64,000 nucleotides of DNA from Meandrina meandrites. Lineage: Eukaryota > Cnidaria > Anthozoa > Scleractinia > Meandrinidae. The position numbers were made by a program, and so were the translations under genes. How positions within the stretch are numbered: the first letter of the stretch is position 1; each line of letters opens with the position of its first letter. Shown piece by piece: positions 58,141-64,000 of this stretch. A model generated the notes under the pieces. It did no database searches. It was not told where the DNA came from and worked only from the letters and a program-made list of their open reading frames with translations. The DNA is taken from assembly GCA_963693305.1 (NCBI GenBank), contig OY855904.1:50877761-50941760 (forward strand). Direction: 5' to 3'.

Positions 58141-58437
58141 ATGGTGACAGATGATACAAGGTGATAACCGATAACAACAAGAAAACAAGAACTGCAGGCC
58201 TAAGAAACTTGTTGACGATGTTTTGCATATTTTTCTGTACATTATCAACCAGAAGAAATAATCTACATTTCAATTACGTGCCCTCTGTGTTAGAGCCAGA
58301 ACTATGCATGGGCTGGAAATGCACTTGATGTTTTGTTACAATGATTTTGGATTTATCTTCATATATGTTTACGTTTTAAAAGCATATTGCTATATAGAGT
58401 CAATAAAATCATGTTTACTGTCATATACCTATCCAAT

Positions 58438-58700
58438 TCAGTTCCAGCTTGTTCCAGTTTTTTCTATAGTAATTCTTCTACCAATCCTCACTATGTGATT
58501 AAATTTATTTCGGTATGATATATATTTTTCTTTTTTCCCTTTTGTTGTTGTTGTTTTTTCAAACTTTTTATGTAATCTTTCCTTCGTAGTTAAAGACTTT
58601 TTAATACCTTTAGATATCAAAAAATTTCTTAGATTTTTATTATTTTCATTTTCACACCCGCCTACTGGCCATCGATAACTTCTCCCATACTCCTTATTCA
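58438..58700 (-). mobile_element. LINE ORF2 fragment, second copy
   Basis: About 90% similar by eye to 57570-57829. Minus-strand peptide includes ISKGIKKSLTTKERLHKK and YRNKFNHIVRIGRR. Confidence 0.75.
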
Positions 58701-59289
58701 TAAATGGCGGAGCGCGAGGAAGAGTTTGAGTCGAGTACATGAAAGCGAGGCGAAAGGGGCTTCCGATTCAAATGAAAACAAAGCAGAGTATGGAAATGCA
58801 AGTAGTATCTCTTGTAACTCTTGAAATATCTCGTCAGTTAGGCAGTGATTCTTGCCTATTGATGACTGCTGTTGAAATCCCTGGTTTTACAACCGCAGAT
58901 ATGGCCGTATGGTTTCGAGGTCAACACCAAAAAGTGGGAAAATGTCGTCGAAAAACCTCATCGATTATCTCAGTCTCTTCACTGCTTTATACTCGTGTAC
59001 AGTTTTGATCCCCGCTACTCTAGTTTCTTTTCAATTGAAGACCCTGGAAGCTGAGTATAGAAACAGGATTTAGAAAGGAATGTAGAGCTTTTAAAAAAAT
59101 TGACACGTCCCTTGAAACGGTAAGTAAAGAACGCGATTTAGTAATAAAAGTTTATAGCACTTTCTGGATCCCAAATCGTTTCTCTGATTTTTTCTCTATT
59201 TACTGATCCGACTGGTGAATATAAAATGGCACATACATTTGAAACCGTTGCTTGTAGCATTAAATTTAATTGGTTTAAAATGATTAAAT
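58701..59289. other. Intergenic, nothing recognised
   Basis: A frame at 58,739-59,008 overlaps the edge of the LINE-derived sequence and has no clear homology. Confidence 0.4.
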
Positions 59290-60594
59290 TCACTGCGCTA
59301 TTTTAGCTTAAAATTTGGACACAGTTTAACTTTAAGAGTTTGTATAATCATAGTCTATGTTTCATCCCTCAGTACAACGACAATCCAGATGTAATGACAT
59401 CATCCCCTGATAAGTACTTTTAGAGGGATCGATGTTCAAAATTCACAGAACTAAAGCTTTACAAGATAACACCCCCTCCCCAAGAAATTTGGCTAATGAA
59501 TGTATTAATGTACAATGGTTCTGCGCTACCTTAATGTATCTGATGCGTTGTTATGCTTTTATCGAGTTTTCTAGTAACTGTAATTTTTGTAGGAAGACCA
59601 CTGGGTTTTTAAAACTGTTTATTATTGTTTTTTGAAATATATTATTGTAGTCACTATTTATTGGCTACGGGGGGTTTAAGGTTTTTTATTTACATAATAA
59701 AATAAAAGGTTGATTCTGGAAATCATGTATTTCCCACATTTCTTTATTTATATACTAGCAGGTTAATAAAGGCATGCGGGTAAGAGAGTAAGAGTTTTAG
59801 AAAACGCTGTGCGCACCACGAGACAATACAAGTTCCAAGGAGGACCCCCACGGGATGGAACTACACAGTAGCATGCGTTGCTGGTGGTTTCGTCGACAAG
59901 AGCGGAAAAATAGGAACCTTCAGGTCGAAGGGCGAGTATGAGATCCACTACGAGTACGACTTGCGAATTTCAACCCAGTTACGTTACCAGATCCCTCGCT
60001 CCTTCCTGTTGCTGACCAGTTAAAAAGGAGACTATCGGCTCGAAATTGGTGTGAAATATAATAATCAAGAGAATAAGCGCTTGGTTTGAAAAGTCGTACT
60101 CATTTTCAATCTCGTACTCGTACTCCGAGCTGAAGGTCTGAAGTAACGACGATAAAACAGGGGCGGAGCAGCCAGAGGAATGGGGAGGAAGGAATGCACC
60201 CTCGAGCTAACGAAGCTAGCCAGCTACGTGGGCTAACTGAACCGGTAAACCTAAGTTAGCCTGTTCACTTGAAATGCCTTAAAAGATATTGAATTTTTTT
60301 TGTGGGTGGGAAGAGGGTATGGGGCGAAGGGAGGAATCATAAATCTGTCCTGATTTAGGAGAACAAGGCAAGCAAAAGCCAAAGTCAACCACATTTCGCG
60401 ATAGTGAGAGTCCAGGGACATTGATAAAGAGCCTACCATAGTAAACAACTCCGTGAGAGGGATGGCGTACACCCGGAGGGGGGATGAGGTTCTTTTATAA
60501 CTCGAGGGCCGCTGATAACCAAAGATTTGCGGTCGGCGTCCAGACATAACTACAGCGACGGTGCTCAATCTCCTTTGAAAATTAATTGCTTAAT
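59290..60594. repeat. 1.3-kb duplicated segment, copy B
   Basis: Partner of 53935-55283; differs by scattered substitutions and small indels. Confidence 0.9.
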
Positions 60595-61589
60595 CATCAG
60601 ACCGAAATAAAAATATTCATATACGAAAACGCTCTTTACGTCTTAAAAGTATTTGTATGTAAGTCACAACTGATATTATAAATAGAAATTGATTATGTCA
60701 GGTTTTAATCAGAAGTAAACTCGCTCTATTGTGCGCGAAGTTCATTTTAATAGCCACGAGCCGCTTGGGTGTATAACGAGCTGCTTTCGGCTCTTAGTCT
60801 TGATAAGTTTGATTTAGCCTATATTAAATGATTTGATTGAAGTGAGCCTGACTGCTTCACATCTCAGCAGTGAACAAGAAAAGAAAAAGACCACAAATAA
60901 TCTCTCAAGTAGATTCTAAGGGGACAGACCACGAACACAGTAGTGGCTCCTGTAAATATCTAATTGCCGTAACCGTTCATTAGTAGGATACCTAAAATGC
61001 GTGATCTCTACAATTGGTTTCGGCTCCATTAAATCCTATACCAATTGCAGAACATTTTAGGATAGATAGATAGCTGAAATTGGATGAGTGTCACTTGTTT
61101 AAATTGTAACCTAACGTTTCAGCTCACCGTGCTCAAAGTGTTCGAAGCATTTCTCTCTATAAAAATGACAACAACAAGGTTAATATAAATTATCTTGTGA
61201 CCGACAAATGGCAAGCCATCATGTTGATGTTTCAAGATGCAGGCGTAAATTGAGGTAAAGGTAGGTAAAACTAGGAGTATTTCTACTCCCCCGGTAATTC
61301 GCCGGTACCCATTTATACACCTGGGTTGAGAGAGGCACTATGATAGTAAAGTGTCTTGCCCAAGAACACAACGCAGTGCCCCGATATAGCAAACACGATA
61401 TAGGCGTAGACATTTTAAGATGTTAAGAAAATAATATAATTATTGCACCTGCTATATTCTGAGCAAAAAATGTTCTCTTCTTATAAAGCTTGAGGACATC
61501 ATGAACAAAATAGAAGAAACTTGCAGTTTAAAGAACGGGAGGTTGAGAAAACGAAGCGAAGCGGCTTTATTTATTTTACTATTTTTTTT
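60595..61589. other. Intergenic, no gene seen
   Basis: A repeat-like block at 61,240-61,400 (TAGGTAAAACTAGGAGTA, then ACCCATTTATACACCTGGG) and nothing else recognised. Confidence 0.45.
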
Positions 61590-61608
61590 GGGGGGGGGGG
61601 GGGGGGGG
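61590..61608. repeat. G19 homopolymer after T8
   Basis: Uninterrupted run of 19 G. Confidence 0.95.
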
Positions 61609-61849
61609 AGAATTCTCCGTAATTAAATGCAATTTCCAGCGATTTGAAAGGCAATTGGGAGTTTTGTGCTACATGCATGTAAGTAGTTGAAAACTAAATT
61701 CTCAATCATCCATGGTGTGTTGGAAAATGAAAAACTGACACTTCCTTGTAGGATATAACTAGTAAATTTCATTTTCTAATTTCCCAGGGGAGCGAATGAC
61801 GGATTTCTGGTCTTTTTACTTTCCAAAGCGAACAGTATAAAATGCACTT

Positions 61850-62395
61850 GAGAGCGTGCGTCATTCTATACAAGGAATACGAGCTAGTCAGCTTTAGACT
61901 TTCGTTTCAACGTCGGCGTGGTAAGTGTAATTAACCTTGTATTGTATGCATTATTTTTACATATATCATAAAACTATTAGTAAAGTTTTGTGGCAATACA
62001 TATGCGACGTGAATGTTCACAGTCAAACCCGACACTAAAATAATATTCAAGAGATGGATAAATTGTCGATACCACAAAGCCTGGGAAAATCTCATACTAA
62101 TTTGGGGACATAAATTTAAAATTTAAGTATTAAACTCTGTTCTCATCAGCTTGAACAGTTACAACATGATAGCATAATGTAGACCTTCCACACCGCTTGG
62201 ATGTTCGTCAGGAAATCAACCAATTTTTTAAAATCTCCGGTCTTGGGCATTTATCTCTTACCTAATAAGCAGACAGTGATAATGAGCATACGTGGACACC
62301 TAAAAAGCGGCTGACAAGGATTTAACTTCGACCGAGATTATTGCTGGAGTATTCTCGCCATAATGGAAAAAAGAATTCCTCGATGGTAGACAGTA
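61850..62395. repeat. Host segment paralogous to 14831-16712 (short copy)
   Basis: Collinear with the region right of the Polinton but without its LINE, inverted-repeat and MITE insertions. Contains the donor-like GGCGTGGTAAGTG near 61915-61927. Confidence 0.75.
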
Positions 62396-64000
62396 AAATT
62401 TCATTAACGACGCTGCAGAAATGATATAGCAATCACGAATCGACTGACTCAGGCGCGTGGCTGCCTTTAAGCCCGTCATAGGCGTATGGTTCCGAATTTT
62501 TGTCGGACTCGGGCAAAACTAGTTGAGATAAAACTAAAAAAAAAATCAAAAAGAGAGAAACGGAACAACGACTGTCATTTCCAAACATCAGGTTAAACTG
62601 ATGTGCACAGGTTAGCTTCCGAAAAGGTGTGTTTTGTCAATCACGTTTCATCAACTCGTGATCCCATTGGTTAATAAAAGATGTTGTAAAACTTGTCGAT
62701 TACACTCATTCATTCTTTCCGGCGTTCATCCCGAGTTGGAATCTATGAGATCCCGTGATACCTGTGTGATCATGTGATAACGTGGATAGTGAAAATAACG
62801 CGATTTTTTCAATCTCATTAGAAAATATAAATAAATTACTTCATGGGAAGGGCGTGCATTTGATTTTTTTATACGCATGGGTGTTGACGTCCCAGAAATC
62901 GTAAGAGTGAGCACAGTCAGAGAGAATTCCATATTAGATAACTTTCACCGAATTATCTTTGTCGTGGAGTTGGATAATTTATTTCACAGGGATTTTATTT
63001 TTACTGTAACTTGCTGGCGTGGCGTAAATCCGAAACATTTCAAAACATGCTGTTGGCGTGATTTCAAAACTCATAAATAAAGTAACACTTTTTATGAATC
63101 CCCGTGTGATAAGATGCCGGACTGGAGTCTGTAGGCTAACAAGTTGTTTCTTCAGAGAAACAACATTCACCATACTACACTTGATTTAAAACTAAGTAAA
63201 AGCAGAAATGCAGGTTAACATTCGGTTTTCAAATTATCACGCTATACAGCGTAGACATGATCAAGACAATACTGATAAGGGTGCAAAGCGCAATGGTAAA
63301 TCATGGTATAATGTAAAGCTCGTTCAGCCCACTCTATCTTCGTAGCTTGATGTAGGGAGAGAATATAGACTGAAAATCCCCCAGGAAAGCCTCGCTATTT
63401 TCTGCTTTTAGCTTTCCTGTGGCAATAAAGTCATTGTGAACAGTATGGACAAGATAATTAATAACATTTTCGGACAACGCCACACAAGGAATAACTTTTC
63501 TTTTAATAGGTTTCTGATTTTACTAGATCAAGAAGACTGCCGATGGAGGTTAATAGAGTATGCAACGTTTCAAAAAAACTATTGCTGGTTTTCACTGTCA
63601 CGCCGGAAAAAAGTAAATCCAAAACTATTGAGTAAAATAAACTTAGGAATATTATAGGTTGTAGAAAATTACCAGATATTCTGCTTGTCTCAGGTCTGTA
63701 CGGTATTCCGTACTCGAGTTATCCGTCAAAATGTTCCACACAAATTTACAGAGCACAGTATGGTAACGCCATGTTGGTGCCTTTGCATGTTGGTGCAACA
63801 TGGCGGCCGGAAATCAATGAAAACATCTGGAATTCACTTTTGCTATAAAAGGCAGTCAGATCACTCTCATTAACAAGTAAACACCTCTCGCAAAATCACA
63901 ACTGTTCAGATTGTTAAAAATCACAGGATGAGGCATTTTTTAAGGCATACGTGACAGCCTTCTGGCGGCCATCTTGATGTCGTGTGGTGTGAAATTCCTA
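62396..64000. other. Intergenic, no gene seen
   Basis: ATGGCGGCCGG near 63799 and a reverse YY1-like GGCGGCCATCTTG (63964-63976) are the only notable motifs. No supported exon. Confidence 0.45.

Overview
The window looks like nuclear DNA of an anthozoan cnidarian, most likely a stony coral. It is AT-rich and dense with foldback/MITE-type repeats. It carries a Polinton/Maverick (adintovirus-like) element of the type common in cnidarian genomes, and two large TPR-CHAT protease genes of a family expanded in corals and anemones. No bacterial gene organisation is present. The species assignment is inference from gene families and repeat style.

Region 1 (1-14,830) is the inside and right end of a Polinton. 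A protein-primed family B DNA polymerase, cut by the left window edge, runs tail-to-tail into a retroviral-type integrase. Compact blocks follow: small membrane proteins, an A32-type packaging ATPase, a major capsid protein, a coiled-coil membrane protein, a large protein of unknown function, a penton-like protein, another membrane protein and two Cys-rich proteins. Polymerase and integrase are open. Several structural genes are broken: a frame change in the capsid gene, one in the large unknown gene, and an in-frame TGA in the penton-like gene. The coiled-coil gene also changes frame, but exactly at a canonical slippery heptamer. The main new signal is a 15-bp palindrome (ATCAAC-TTT-GTTGAT) present six times between 4.7 and 8.5 kb. 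Three copies sit immediately before start codons, and the coding copies are read in different frames, so it is a DNA- or RNA-level element. The Polinton seems to end in a 64-bp-arm hairpin at 14,683-14,830. Host DNA right of it is paralogous to 61,850-62,395, which acts as a partial empty-site reference.

Region 2 (14.8-25 kb) holds host DNA with a LINE 3' fragment, foldbacks and a microsatellite, then an intact 2003-residue TPR-CHAT gene (17,906-23,917). It has about 34 near-identical 40-residue LGN/Pins-type TPRs and a C-terminal CHAT peptidase domain with visible His and Cys.

Region 3 (25-46.9 kb) has no convincing complete gene. It holds a tRNA-derived SINE, several MITEs, two local duplications, a repeat family carrying paired CACGTG and TGACGTCA sites, and a possible orphan first exon.

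Region 4 (46.9-52.1 kb) is a second TPR-CHAT gene with more homogeneous repeats, a recent seven-unit (840 bp) internal duplication and one single-base loss that breaks the frame at about 49.4 kb.

Region 5 (52-64 kb) is repeat-rich host DNA: a 1.3-kb duplication, LINE fragments, an inserted DNA-transposon end and homopolymer tracts. The two TPR-CHAT genes share upstream and downstream flanking homology, so they arose by segmental duplication.
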